The notes: generated by a model not told the origin, from the sequence alone. A stretch of DNA of 64,000 bases from Anaerococcus sp. Marseille-P3915 (GCF_900258475.1 NZ_LT984888.1:208639-272638); one strand, 5' to 3'. Positions 9,207 through 17,983 are shown, counted from the stretch's first letter. A program made the numbers and translations.

Positions 9207-9524
9207 ATGAAAAATTTTAAAAAGATGCTTCCATATTTATTAATCGATGCTGTGGCATTTTATATATCACCAAAGCTTATGATTGATACAGGCTCTGCCA
9301 TGTTTCTTTTGCTCTTGGTAATACCGCTAATTTGTCTTTTTACAGCTCTAATTTATAGCTACAAAAATAATTTTTCTTGGGCATATCCGATTCTTGTCAT
9401 GGTGCTTTTTGTCCCATCAGTCTTTATTGATTATAATGACAGCGCCTTTATTTATACCTTTATTTTTGGTGGGATAAGTTTAATAGGTTCATTTATTGGC
9501 AAGCTTTTTAATAAGTATAAATAA
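9207..9524 (+). CDS. small hypothetical membrane protein
   Basis: 105 residues with about four hydrophobic segments (LLIDAVAFYIS, AMFLLLLVIPLICLFTALIY, AYPILVMVLFVPSVF, FIYTFIFGGISLIGSF) and a basic C-terminus. I recognise no family. Start supported by AGAGAGGTG seven bases before the ATG. Transcribed divergently from the K+ channel and followed after 30 bp by another small membrane protein, probably as one transcript ending at the 9750 terminator. Confidence 0.72.
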   Translation: MKNFKKMLPYLLIDAVAFYISPKLMIDTGSAMFLLLLVIPLICLFTALIYSYKNNFSWAYPILVMVLFVPSVFIDYNDSAFIYTFIFGGISLIGSFIGKLFNKYK

Positions 9525-9554
9525 CACATAAGGATGGTAAATTAGAGAGTTTTT

Positions 9555-9746
9555 ATGAAAAGAAAGGGCATATCAGCTGTAGCTATGTCTACCCTAGTAG
9601 GAGTATCAGCTTCTGTGCCAATGCTTATGGCAGGGTCAAATCCAGAACTTGTCCCTTACGCAGGATTAGCTGCTGCCATAGTGAGCCTTTGCGTGGTCTT
9701 ATCGGCTATAATTAGCCCAAGCCTTGCCAAAAAACTTCATAAATAA
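9555..9746 (+). CDS. small hypothetical membrane protein
   Basis: 63 residues, basic N-terminus (MKRKG) and two hydrophobic segments, residues about 7-27 and 33-55, ending KKLHK. Looks like a two-helix membrane peptide; no family recognised. The ribosome site is weak (AGAGAG). The codon use and position just before a strong terminator make it believable. Confidence 0.6.
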   Translation: MKRKGISAVAMSTLVGVSASVPMLMAGSNPELVPYAGLAAAIVSLCVVLSAIISPSLAKKLHK

Positions 9747-9749
9747 GCA

Positions 9750-9786
9750 AAAAAATAACCTCTAGCTAAGCTAGAGGTATTTTTAT
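9750..9786. terminator. bidirectional terminator between convergent genes
   Basis: Stem ACCTCTAGCT/AGCTAGAGGT at 9758-9778, preceded by an A run and followed by ATTTTTAT, so it can serve both the small-protein transcript and the AbgT gene. It overlaps the last codons of the AbgT gene. Confidence 0.8.
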
Positions 9787-11324
9787 ACAAATAAGCTTGC
9801 TCCTGGTCCTAGTGGAATTTTGAAAATCATCCACACTATTAATAGGATGGTCCAGAAGATTAAAAATGCTATGGAATAAGGAAGCATGGTTGATATTAGG
9901 GTACCAAGGCCTCTTTCCTTATCGTATTTTTGCATGAAGACTACAATCATGGCAAAGTAGCTCATTAGCGGGCTTATGATGTTGGTTGATGAGTCTGCAA
10001 TCCTGTAGGCCATCTGGCTAAGCTCTGGTGATAGGCCCAGGCCATAAAACATTGGCACAAAGATTGGAGCCATGATTGCCCATTTGGCTGAGGCCGAACC
10101 TATGAAGAGGTTGATAAAGGCTGATAGGATTATAAATAAAATTATAAGTCCAATGCCTGATAGGCCGATTGATTCCAAAAATTCTGCACCCTTGACAGAT
10201 AGGATGGTACCAAGATTAGTATAGGCGAAAAATGCCACAAATTGAGCTGCAAAGAAGGAGAGTACCAAGAAGCTTCCCATAGATTCCATGGACTTACTCA
10301 TTGATGCCACTAGGTCTTTTGAGTTGTTGATTTTTCCTACAGTCTTACCAAAGATATAACCAGGTATTAAAAACATTAGGAAGATCGCAGCAATTAGCCC
10401 CTTTGATAGGAAGGCATCTAGGGTCATCTTGCCATGAGCGTCAGCTTCTCTTAAGATAGCCCCTTGTGGGATTGTCAAAAATCCAAGGACTAACAAGAAA
10501 ACCCCAAGGCCTATAAGAGAATTTTTGAGTGCCTTTTTTTCAAGGTCTGTAAGAGGGGCATCTTCGTGGACATAGTCTCCTGTGTAGGTGCCCAGGTTTG
10601 GTATTACGATTTTTTCTGTAACGACAGTTCCTACTATAGTTAGGATAAAGGTTGAAACAAGAAGGAAATACCAGTTGCCAGCCACATCCACGCTTGCAGA
10701 AATATTGGCCGCCCTTAGGGCCTCGTTGGTGATGCCTGAAAGAAGGGCATCGGTTGGTCCAAAGATGAGGTTGGCTGAAAAGCCTCCAGAAACACCTGCA
10801 AAGGCAGCAGCAAGACCTGCAATTGGGTGCTTGCCAGCTTGGGCAAAGATCATAGCTCCAAGAGGGATTACAACTACATATCCTGCATCAGATGCGATAT
10901 TTGATACTATTCCTGCAAAAACAACAGCCCCTGTAAGGATGAGGGATGGGACATTTGATAGCATCCTTCTAAGACCTGCATCAAAAAATCCTGCATCTTC
11001 AGCCACACCTACCCCAAGCATAGCCACAAGGACAATTCCAAGGGGTGCAAAGGATGTGAAGTTTGGCACAAGTGATGAGAACATATAGCGGATGCCCTCA
11101 GGAGTTAAGAGGCTTACAGCTGCAATAGTTGCCTCGCTTTCTGCCTTGGCATCATAATAATTCACGGTAACTCCCGCAGATGCACAAATTTGTGCAATCA
11201 CTGCAAGAATTGCAATCATGATTACAAAGATAATAGCCGGATGGGGAAGAGCGTTGCCCACTCTTTCTATCCTAGCTAAAATCCCGCCCGATTTCTTTTC
11301 GGGTGTATTTTTTATTTTAGTCAT
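9783..11324 (-). CDS. AbgT-family transporter
   Basis: 513-residue membrane protein of the AbgT (p-aminobenzoyl-glutamate transporter) family, with about 11-13 hydrophobic segments. Family-typical stretches are the N-terminal RIERVGNALPHPAIIFV, the central GVSGGFSANL and NLFIGSASAKWAIMAPIFVPM. Members import p-aminobenzoyl-glutamate or export antifolates such as sulphonamides; which applies is not visible. ATG 11324 follows GAAAGGAAA. A possible degraded amidohydrolase fragment lies just upstream, which would fit a lost abgAB-like partner. Confidence 0.92.
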   Translation of the reverse strand: MTKIKNTPEKKSGGILARIERVGNALPHPAIIFVIMIAILAVIAQICASAGVTVNYYDAKAESEATIAAVSLLTPEGIRYMFSSLVPNFTSFAPLGIVLVAMLGVGVAEDAGFFDAGLRRMLSNVPSLILTGAVVFAGIVSNIASDAGYVVVIPLGAMIFAQAGKHPIAGLAAAFAGVSGGFSANLIFGPTDALLSGITNEALRAANISASVDVAGNWYFLLVSTFILTIVGTVVTEKIVIPNLGTYTGDYVHEDAPLTDLEKKALKNSLIGLGVFLLVLGFLTIPQGAILREADAHGKMTLDAFLSKGLIAAIFLMFLIPGYIFGKTVGKINNSKDLVASMSKSMESMGSFLVLSFFAAQFVAFFAYTNLGTILSVKGAEFLESIGLSGIGLIILFIILSAFINLFIGSASAKWAIMAPIFVPMFYGLGLSPELSQMAYRIADSSTNIISPLMSYFAMIVVFMQKYDKERGLGTLISTMLPYSIAFLIFWTILLIVWMIFKIPLGPGASLFV

Positions 11325-11433
11325 ATTATTTCCTTTCTATTATTATAAAAATTATTGAATAAATTCATACCCTTCTTTATACCAGTTATTAGCCTTTATG
11401 TCAATCTATTAGAATGTTTGGTAAATTTAGTTA

Positions 11434-11462
11434 ATAAAAAACAAGCCCCGAATGGAGCTTGT
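11434..11462 (-). terminator. intrinsic terminator, minus strand
   Basis: Minus-strand stem of nine pairs (arms 11441-11449 and 11454-11462, one mismatch) followed by TTTTTT. It sits just after the amidohydrolase-like remnant. Confidence 0.65.
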
Positions 11463-11496
11463 CATCTTATAAATTTAGGCATATTTGGTCAGCCTC

Positions 11497-11586
11497 TCAC
11501 AAATCCTTGCCAAAGTCTACAAAGACACCATCTTCCACAAGGATTTCACTAGCATCCTCATGGCCATAAATTACTGCATTTATAAA
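11497..11586 (-). pseudogene. remnant of an amidohydrolase-like N-terminus
   Basis: A 29-codon minus-strand frame reads INAVIYGHEDASEILVEDG and then VFVDFGKDL before a stop. This pattern is typical of the first beta strands of amidohydrolases such as dihydroorotase, cytosine deaminase or imidazolonepropionase. No start codon or ribosome site is present, and the rest of the enzyme is missing, so I call it a gene scar. Its position upstream of an AbgT transporter, a family often paired with hydrolases, is suggestive. Confidence 0.4.
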
Positions 11587-11636
11587 TTTTTTTTAATTAA
11601 ATCAATCTATGTAAAATATTTATATATTTATTATAT

Positions 11637-11665
11637 CAAAAAAGAGCGAGTCTATGCTCGCCCCT
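11637..11665 (-). terminator. terminator of the hydrogenase operon
   Basis: Minus-strand stem GCGAG/CTCGC with a six-base loop (11646-11661), followed by TCTTTTTT, twelve bases past the hydA stop. Confidence 0.8.
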
Positions 11666-11676
11666 TTCTTTGAGAT

Positions 11677-13419
11677 TTAATATTTTGGCCTAGCCTTATA
11701 AGAAGTGTGTAAAAGCTTGTGGGCCTTTTCTGAGCCTGGCTTTTCTAAGAATTCTTGGTAGAGGATTTTTATGGATGGGTTTTCGTGAGACTTTCTTAGG
11801 GTCTTTTTCCTATCGATTCCATAAAGGCCCTCGGCTCGTTTTTTGATAATGCTTAGATCACCCTTGTGGAAAGGCTGGCCGCCCCCTGCTACGCATCCTC
11901 CAGGACAAGCCATAACTTCGATGGCATGGATATTTTCCTCGCCAGCTCTTATCTTTTCTAAAAGCCTTCTGGTATTGCCCAGACCGCTTACTACCGCTAT
12001 GTTAAGCTCTTTTTCGCCGATTTTTACGCTAGCCTTCTTACTTCCCCTAAGACCTCTGAGGTCTTCAAATTCAACTTTTTCAAGAGATTCGCCTGTGATG
12101 GTGTCGGCAGCAGTTCTTAGGGCTGCTTCAATCACACCACCGCTTGCTCCAAAGATGGTTCCTGCTCCTGTTGATTCTCCCAAAGGATTATCAAAGTCGT
12201 CTTCGTCTAGATTTACAAGGTCAATCCCGCTTTCCTTGATCATGCCCGCAAGCTCTCTGGTACTTATGACTATATCAACATCAGAAAGGCCCTCGTTATA
12301 AAGCTCATCCCTCTTTGCCTCGTATTTTTTGGCTATACATGGCATAACTGAGACAACTGTCATGTTTTCAGGCCTTATTCCGATCTTCTTAGCATAATAG
12401 GATTTAGCAATGGCCCCAAACATTTCGTGCGGACTCTTGCAGGATGATGGGATGTCGATTAGGTCTGAAAATTGGCTTTCCATGAAATTTACCCAGCCTG
12501 GACAGCAAGAGGTAAGGATTGGGAGCTTGCCATGACCATTAAGCCTTTCGACAAGCTCGTTGGCTTCTTCCATGATGGTTAAGTCTGCTGCAAAATTTGT
12601 ATCAAAAACCTTGTCAAAGCCTAGTTTTCTGAGAGCTGTGACCATTTTTCCTGTCATAGGTTTGCCGGGTTCTTCTCCAAATTCTTCTCCAAGAGCCACT
12701 CTAACAGCTGGAGCCACCTGGACAATGACCATCTTCTCATCATCCTTCTTATGTAAGATTTTCCAGAGGTCGGCCACATTTGACTTTTCTGTAAGGGCAC
12801 CTGTTGGGCAGACTGCCAGGCACTGGCCGCAGAAGGTGCAGGTTGTCTCAAACATTGGTCTGTTAAAGGCAGAGCCCACATGGGTCTTAAAACCACGGCC
12901 AATTTCTGCAAGGGCGCCCACAGTTTGGACCTCGTTGCACATGTTCTCGCAGCGCTTGCAAAGGATGCACTTGTTTGGGTCCCTGACTAGGGAATAGGAA
13001 GAGGCATCTATTGGTAGGTTTTTCTTCTCGCCTGGATATTTTATCTCCCTTATATTTAAGTCGCTTGCAAGCTTTTGGAGCTGGCAATTGAGATTTTTGG
13101 CACATTTTAGGCAATCATTTGGATGGTCAGAAAGTAAAAGCTCGACAATTACCCTCCTAGCCCTGACAACTCTGCTTGAATCTGTAGAAATTTCCATCCC
13201 GTCCTTAACAAAGGTCGCACAGGAAGGTACTAGCTTATCTTTTTTCAAATCTTCCACCAAACACACCCTGCAGGAGGCGATTTTATTTATGAAATTCACT
13301 CCGGATAAATCCATGTGGCAAAGGGTAGGAATCTTTATATTTAGCCTTCTAGCGGCCTCTAAGATTGTGGTTTTTTCTCTGACTTCTATTTCTTTATTAT
13401 TGATTAAAATCTTTGGCAT
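11677..13419 (-). CDS. hydA: [FeFe] hydrogenase catalytic subunit (HydA/HndD type)
   Basis: 580-residue cytoplasmic subunit that reduces protons to H2. Order: ubiquitin-like [2Fe-2S] domain (Cys 34, then ASCRVC near 48-52 and a fourth Cys near 67), a His/Cys cluster segment (DHPNDCLKC), two [4Fe-4S] sites (CILCKRCENMC and CTFCGQCLAVCP), and the H-cluster domain. L1 is TSCCPGW near 303, L2 MPCIAKKYEA near 357 and L3 VMACPGGCVAGGGQP near 500; the large and small hydrogenase regions are complete. Last gene of a three-gene NAD-linked hydrogenase operon. ATG 13419 has an AGGAGG site. It disposes of fermentation reductant, possibly by electron bifurcation with NADH and ferredoxin. Maturation genes hydEFG are not in the window. 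Confidence 0.96.
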   Translation of the reverse strand: MPKILINNKEIEVREKTTILEAARRLNIKIPTLCHMDLSGVNFINKIASCRVCLVEDLKKDKLVPSCATFVKDGMEISTDSSRVVRARRVIVELLLSDHPNDCLKCAKNLNCQLQKLASDLNIREIKYPGEKKNLPIDASSYSLVRDPNKCILCKRCENMCNEVQTVGALAEIGRGFKTHVGSAFNRPMFETTCTFCGQCLAVCPTGALTEKSNVADLWKILHKKDDEKMVIVQVAPAVRVALGEEFGEEPGKPMTGKMVTALRKLGFDKVFDTNFAADLTIMEEANELVERLNGHGKLPILTSCCPGWVNFMESQFSDLIDIPSSCKSPHEMFGAIAKSYYAKKIGIRPENMTVVSVMPCIAKKYEAKRDELYNEGLSDVDIVISTRELAGMIKESGIDLVNLDEDDFDNPLGESTGAGTIFGASGGVIEAALRTAADTITGESLEKVEFEDLRGLRGSKKASVKIGEKELNIAVVSGLGNTRRLLEKIRAGEENIHAIEVMACPGGCVAGGGQPFHKGDLSIIKKRAEGLYGIDRKKTLRKSHENPSIKILYQEFLEKPGSEKAHKLLHTSYKARPKY

Positions 13420-13427
13420 ATTTCCTC

Positions 13428-15005
13428 CTATCCTAGGCTAATGGCAGAAACTGGACAGTTGGCCATACAAGTTCCACACTTGATGCAGACATCTTGGTTG
13501 ATTACATGCTTAGTCTTTTTCTCTCCACTAATAGCTTCTACAGGACAAGATCTAGCACACTTGCCACAACCGATGCACTTATCTGTGATATGGTATTTTA
13601 AAAGGTCCTTGCACCTGCCAGCAGGGCAAGTTTTATCGCCCGTAACATGGGCAAGGTATTCATCGTAGAAATAGTGGAGGGTAGATAAGACTGGATTTGG
13701 ACTAGCTTGGCCAAGGCCGCAAAGGCTAGCATCAGAGATAATTTCTGATAATTCCTTAAGCTTATCTAAAGTTTCGACACTTGCCTTACCAGATGTGACT
13801 AAATCAAGCATCTCAAGGAGTCTTTTGTTTCCAATCCTACAAGGGGTGCACTTGCCGCAAGATTCATCGCAAGAAAATTCTAGGAAAAACCTTGCCACAT
13901 CGACCATACAATCAGTCTCATCCATTACAACCATGCCGCCAGAGCCCATGATTGAGCCGATGGCCTTGAGAGATTCAAAGTCACAAGCTGTATCAAAAAG
14001 TCTTTTCGGTATGCAGCCGCCAGATGGGCCACCGGTTTGGACAGCCTTAGCCTCCCTGTCATCGGTGATTCCACAGCCTATGTCATAGACAATGGTCCTA
14101 ATAGGAGTGCCCATGGCTACTTCTACCAGGCCAGAATTCTTGACCTTGCCTGAGAGGGCAAAGACCTTAGTGCCTGGAGAATTTTCTGTCCCGTAGGCTC
14201 TGAAATAATCTGCTCCCCTTAGGATGATTTGTGCCACATTGGCAAGGGTTTCGACGTTATTAATTACAGTTGGCTTTCCCCAAAGACCCCTGACTGTGGT
14301 CCTATATTCCTTATTTCTAGGCTGGCCACGCTTGCCTTCGATTGATTCCATAAGGGCGGTACCTTCGCCGCAAACAAAGGCCCCAGCCCCTAGTCTTAGC
14401 TCTATATCAAAGGAGAAATCAGAACCCATTATATTATCTCCCAAGAGATTTAAGTCTTTAGCAGCCTTGATGGCTATATCTAGAGCTTTGACAGCCTTTG
14501 GATATTCTGCCCTAACATAGATAAAGCCCTTATTTGACCCCACAGCGTAGCCGGCTATGGCCATAGCTTCAAGGACGGAGTGGGGGTCATATTCAAGGAC
14601 AGACCTATCCATAAAGGCACCAGGATCGCCCTCATCGGCATTGCATATTATGTATTTGGTAGGGTTATCTTGCCTAAAGGCTGTATCCCATTTGCGACCA
14701 GCTGGAAAACCAGCCCCACCACGACCCCTTAGGCCAGAATCTGTAATGACCTGGATAATTTCTGCCCTATCCATTTCAAAAAGTGCCTTGGCAAGGGCAA
14801 AATAGCCATCACGGCCTATGTATTCTTCAATGTCAGCAGGATTGATTATGCCGCAGTTTCTAAGGACAAGCCTTACTTGCTTTTCGTAAAAATCTCCCCT
14901 AAGCCTTATATCTTCGCCATTTATTTCGTAAGAGTCATCGTCTTTTATCCTGGAAATAAGCCTAGCAAGGCCTCTTTCTTTTATTTTATTAAGGTCAACT
15001 TTCAT
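13428..15005 (-). CDS. hydB: NAD-linked hydrogenase flavoprotein subunit (NuoF-like)
   Basis: 525-residue NADH-oxidising subunit. FMN/NADH site GLRGRGGAGFPAGRKW near residue 98, ICNADEGDPGAFMD, GAGAFVCGEGTAL, then SLBB-like and the cluster-binding ESCGKCTPCRIG, and two C-terminal [4Fe-4S] motifs (CIGCGKCARSCP and CIKCGTCMANCP). A frame extends upstream to TTG 15029, but GGGGGA stands seven bases before ATG 15005, which I take as start; it overlaps hydC by 11 bp. The N-terminal thioredoxin-like [2Fe-2S] domain found in longer HydB proteins is absent. Passes electrons from NADH towards HydA. Confidence 0.94.
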   Translation of the reverse strand: MKVDLNKIKERGLARLISRIKDDDSYEINGEDIRLRGDFYEKQVRLVLRNCGIINPADIEEYIGRDGYFALAKALFEMDRAEIIQVITDSGLRGRGGAGFPAGRKWDTAFRQDNPTKYIICNADEGDPGAFMDRSVLEYDPHSVLEAMAIAGYAVGSNKGFIYVRAEYPKAVKALDIAIKAAKDLNLLGDNIMGSDFSFDIELRLGAGAFVCGEGTALMESIEGKRGQPRNKEYRTTVRGLWGKPTVINNVETLANVAQIILRGADYFRAYGTENSPGTKVFALSGKVKNSGLVEVAMGTPIRTIVYDIGCGITDDREAKAVQTGGPSGGCIPKRLFDTACDFESLKAIGSIMGSGGMVVMDETDCMVDVARFFLEFSCDESCGKCTPCRIGNKRLLEMLDLVTSGKASVETLDKLKELSEIISDASLCGLGQASPNPVLSTLHYFYDEYLAHVTGDKTCPAGRCKDLLKYHITDKCIGCGKCARSCPVEAISGEKKTKHVINQDVCIKCGTCMANCPVSAISLG

Positions 15006-15495
15006 AAACTTCCCCCAAGGTCTCCGCAATTATTTCATCTGCCATAGATGGGTCAGCCTGGCTAATAATCCTGTCATTGTCGATGCTAACAACAGGTGCC
15101 TTGCCGCATTCGCCAATACATCTGGCCTCCACAAGCGAAATCTTGCCATCAGGTGTAGTCTCGCCCACTCCTATGCCAAGTTTTTTAGAAAGCTCTGCCA
15201 AAATCTTATCAGAACCTTTGACATAGCAGGCTGTGCCTAGGCATACACAAATCTCATGGTCTCCCTTAGGGATTAGAGAAAATTGAGAATAGAAGGTTGC
15301 AACTCCGTAGATTTCTGAAGAGTGGACCCCCATCTTAAGGGCCATCATGTCAACGATTTCTTCAGGTATGTAGGTAAAAAGCTCCTGGGCCTTTTGAAGG
15401 ATTGGCATAATAGCTCCCTTCCTATCCTTGTTATCTTCTAAGAAGGTTAAAAACTCATCGAGCTTAGCCTGATCTTTTTTTAAACAAAATCCCAT
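14995..15495 (-). CDS. hydC: hydrogenase [2Fe-2S] subunit (NuoE-like)
   Basis: 166-residue thioredoxin-fold electron-transfer subunit. N-terminal helical part (AIMPILQKAQELFTYIPEEI), then the [2Fe-2S] ligands in ICVCLGTACYVKG and ARCIGECGKAP. First gene of hydC-hydB-hydA. The frame opens at TTG 15501, but AAAGGAG is spaced seven bases from ATG 15495, so I use the latter. A TACAAT-like minus-strand -10 near 15530-15540 may be the operon promoter, but no clear -35 is seen. Confidence 0.93.
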   Translation of the reverse strand: MGFCLKKDQAKLDEFLTFLEDNKDRKGAIMPILQKAQELFTYIPEEIVDMMALKMGVHSSEIYGVATFYSQFSLIPKGDHEICVCLGTACYVKGSDKILAELSKKLGIGVGETTPDGKISLVEARCIGECGKAPVVSIDNDRIISQADPSMADEIIAETLGEVYES

Positions 15496-15811
15496 AGACA
15501 AACTCCTTTCATCATATTCTTAATTTCATTGTATCATATTAAAAGTCTTATGAAAACTATTTCATTATATATTATTTTAATCACTAGGATTGTTATTATA
15601 ATAGAACCTTAGAATACATAGATAAATAAATAACGATTTCATAAAAGGAAAAGAAAAAAGCAGGATAACTCCTGCTTTGATTTAAGTTTAAATTGTTTGT
15701 AATAGATTTCTCCGCTCGCTTTGCTCGGTCGAAAAAAGGGGTGTGGTGCTTTGCTTGGTCGAAAAATGATTTTTAGTTTATTTTTATAAAGTTATTTACT
15801 TCTCTATATCT
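15496..15811. other. 316-bp intergenic stretch
   Basis: Contains the hydrogenase upstream region, the aminopeptidase terminator at 15652-15680 and, at 15710-15770, a short duplicated segment (TTTGCTCGGTCGAAAAA and TTTGCTTGGTCGAAAAA) of the repeat type seen elsewhere in the window. No gene. Confidence 0.6.
15652..15680 (-). terminator. terminator of the M29 aminopeptidase gene
   Basis: Minus-strand AAAGCAGGAGTTATCCTGCTTTTTT: a seven-to-eight-pair stem with a short loop followed by T residues. Confidence 0.8.
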
Positions 15812-17041
15812 TTAAGCAAAATTACCATTCACAAAGATTGGGTATTCTTTTCCGTCCTTGTATCCTTTTATTTCTAGATCGCTTGTTCCTACCATGAAGT
15901 CTTCGTGGATTAGGGAATCATTTAGGCCGGCGCTTTTTACCTCATTATCAGCTAATTCTGTTCCTCCCTTAACGCAGGTAGGGTAGGCCTTGCCTAGGGC
16001 GAAGTGGCAGGAGGCATTTTCGTCAAATAGGGTGTTGTAAAATAAGATATTTGAGTTAGAAATTGGGCTATCATAAGGCACTAGGGCGATTTCACCTAGG
16101 TATTTTGAGCCCTCATCAGAATCTAGCATCTTAGCTAGGGTATCCTTGCCTTCCTTAGCATCAAAATCAATAACCTTTCCATCTTTGAAGGTAAATTCAA
16201 AATTATTTATAACTACGCCATTATAAATAAGTGGCTTAGATGCGACAAGTCTGCCGTCTACGCCGTCATATTGTGGGGCTGTAAAGACTTCTTCTGTTGG
16301 CATATTTGGTATGAAGGCATCTCCCTTGGCATTGGTAGATCCTGCACTCATCCAGATGTGGTCTTTTGGTAATTTAACCTTAAGATCTGTGCCATTGGCT
16401 GCCTTATAGGTCACATAGTCAAATTGGTGGCTGTTTAAAAATTCTGCCTTTTCATTTAAAGTAGCTATGTGATTTTCCCAATTGGCCTTTGTTTCTTCCC
16501 AAGAATCAGCTACTCTAGACACATCAAGGATGACTTCCCAAAGCCTATTTACAGCTTCTTCACCCTTAAGGTCAGCAAAGACCTTTTCTGCCCATTTTAC
16601 TGATGGAACAGAGATAACAAGCCAAGATACAATGTCATTCATGGTGTATTTTACAAAGTCTTTCATCTTTAGGGAACGAGATCTGATAGCCTCAGAAATC
16701 TTTGCCTCATCAAGGCCAGCCAAGAGGTCTGGGTCTTCAGAAACTATAGATATCCTATTTGACTTCTTCTCAGCTATCTGGTAGCGGCTCTTTTCAACCA
16801 CCCAGTCAGGCACTTCGTTAAGAGTCTCCTGGCTTTCATATTCGTAGGAAAGTCTAGTAAGGGTATCATCAACCCAATTTATAGACACCTTGCGAGCTCC
16901 CTTTTCATAAGCAGCCTTAGTCATAAGACGGGCAAGTTCAGGTGCTTCCACAGGGCTAGTAATTAAAACATCCTCGCCCTCTTGCACATTAACACCAAAC
17001 TCAACAGCAAGCCTGGCAAAATTTTCAATTCTTTTATTCAT
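15812..17041 (-). CDS. M29 family aminopeptidase (AmpS/PepS type)
   Basis: 409-residue cytoplasmic metallo-aminopeptidase of the thermophilic aminopeptidase T family. Typical N-terminus (NFARLAVEFGVNVQEGEDVLI), the central LPKDHIWMSAGSTNAKG segment, metal-site region MPTEEVFTAPQYDGVDG, and the C-terminal LGEIALVP with HFALGKAYP. Releases N-terminal amino acids from peptides, feeding amino-acid fermentation. Monocistronic, with its own terminator. ATG 17041 follows AGGAGAA. Length is normal for the family. Confidence 0.95.
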   Translation of the reverse strand: MNKRIENFARLAVEFGVNVQEGEDVLITSPVEAPELARLMTKAAYEKGARKVSINWVDDTLTRLSYEYESQETLNEVPDWVVEKSRYQIAEKKSNRISIVSEDPDLLAGLDEAKISEAIRSRSLKMKDFVKYTMNDIVSWLVISVPSVKWAEKVFADLKGEEAVNRLWEVILDVSRVADSWEETKANWENHIATLNEKAEFLNSHQFDYVTYKAANGTDLKVKLPKDHIWMSAGSTNAKGDAFIPNMPTEEVFTAPQYDGVDGRLVASKPLIYNGVVINNFEFTFKDGKVIDFDAKEGKDTLAKMLDSDEGSKYLGEIALVPYDSPISNSNILFYNTLFDENASCHFALGKAYPTCVKGGTELADNEVKSAGLNDSLIHEDFMVGTSDLEIKGYKDGKEYPIFVNGNFA

Positions 17042-17105
17042 AATCTTCTCCTAACATATTAATCTAATCTAACTATACCTTTTCTAACATGGATATGGGA
17101 AGCCT

Positions 17106-17598
17106 CAAGACAAAGCCCAAATCCATCCCACTCATCTCGAACGAAGTGAGAGAACTTATGGGTATCTATATCAAAGGTTTTGTAAGTTCATCGTCATTAG
17201 CAATGTCCTATCACACAAAAAAGACGAGCGTAGGGGCTCGTCTTTTTTTGGTTGAGACCATGCAATATTCTTGGAATTCATGGTTGATGTTAATATACCA
17301 ACATTTAAGAAAAATTAAATAACAAAGTCGATTAGAAAAACCATCCCCATCTCCCAGACAAAGCCCAAAGCCCGCCCACCCATCTCGAACGAAGTGAGAG
17401 ATCTCATGGTTATCTATATTAAGGGTTTTGTAATTACATCGTCATTAGGAATATATCGAAAATTCTAAAAATTATCCTCAATCAATAATCAAACCCTATC
17501 TCCCAAAACAAAGCCCAAAGCCCGTCCACCCATCTCGAACGAAGTGAGAGATCTCATGGTTTTTTATATCAAGGGTTTTGCAATTACATCGTCATTAG
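17106..17598 (+). repeat. three direct copies of a ~95-bp intergenic repeat
   Basis: Copies at about 17106-17200, 17355-17448 and 17505-17598 share ACAAAGCCCAAA, CATCTCGAACGAAGTGAGAG, a TATCTATAT stretch and end in TTACATCGTCATTAG (first copy TTCATCGTCATTAG). The 3' part is related to the 200-bp tandem repeats at 60.2-61.8 kb. Confidence 0.8.
17217..17249. terminator. strong hairpin terminator inside the intergenic repeats
   Basis: AGACGAGC/GCTCGTCT stem with a six-base loop, flanked by A and T runs, so usable on both strands. No gene ends next to it; it could cap an unannotated transcript. Confidence 0.65.
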
Positions 17599-17710
17599 CT
17601 CACTACTTCCTACAAAAAACCTTTTAATAGTAAAAATCTTTATCAAAGCCAAGAAAGGGATATAATATAAATAACTTAGAAAAGATTTATTAGGTAAATT
17701 TTAAAAGGAA

Positions 17711-17755
17711 GGTAATCTTTTTGCTAATAATGCTCCTATTCGTCGCGTCATTAGC
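17711..17755. repeat. inverted repeat, left partner of 19993-20030
   Basis: The reverse complement of this segment matches 19993-20030 over about 38 bases (shared core GACGAATAGGAGCATT, then AAAAAGATTAC). The segment itself also folds (TTTTTGCTAAT with ATTAGCAAAAA). Confidence 0.65.
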
Positions 17756-17845
17756 AAAAAATTACATAAGGTTTCTCATTTGTTTTTCTTCGCACTTCGT
17801 GCTTGATAAACTGTGAGAACCATAAAAATTTTACCTATAAAACAA

Positions 17846-17872
17846 AGCACCCCAGCTAGGGCTGGGGTGTAA
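17846..17872. repeat. GC-rich perfect hairpin upstream of pepF
   Basis: CACCCCAGC and GCTGGGGTG pair around TAGG. On the minus strand it is followed by CTTTGTTTT, so it may terminate leftward transcripts; on the plus strand no T run follows. Confidence 0.5.
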
Positions 17873-17983
17873 GGAACGTAATGTTTCTCATCAATCTAGT
17901 CTTCGTGCTTCGCACTCGACTATATTGTGAGAACCATAAAAATTTTATCTATAAAATTTTTATTACCATTAAGGAGGATTAAC

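Larger units (their letters stand above)
11325..11676. other. 352-bp intergenic stretch
   Basis: Contains the AbgT upstream region, a minus-strand terminator, the amidohydrolase-like scar and the hydrogenase operon terminator. The plus-strand frames here lack ribosome sites and protein-like composition. Confidence 0.6.
17042..17983. other. 942-bp repeat-rich intergenic region
   Basis: Between divergent aminopeptidase genes. Holds three direct repeats (17106-17598), a strong hairpin terminator (17217-17249), an inverted repeat whose partner lies after pepF (17711-17755), and a duplicated 70-bp leader just before pepF (17770-17830 and 17882-17945). The short frame at 17089-17322 runs through the repeats and the terminator and is not a gene. 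Confidence 0.65.

Noticed and set aside
11355-11673. Plus-strand frames between AbgT and hydrogenase genes
   Set aside because: They overlap a terminator and the antisense amidohydrolase scar and have no ribosome sites.
13441-14805. Several plus-strand frames opposite hydB and hydA
   Set aside because: Antisense shadows of genes with clear iron-sulphur and flavin motifs.
17089-17322. 77-codon frame upstream of pepF
   Set aside because: It runs through a repeat copy and straight across a strong hairpin terminator.
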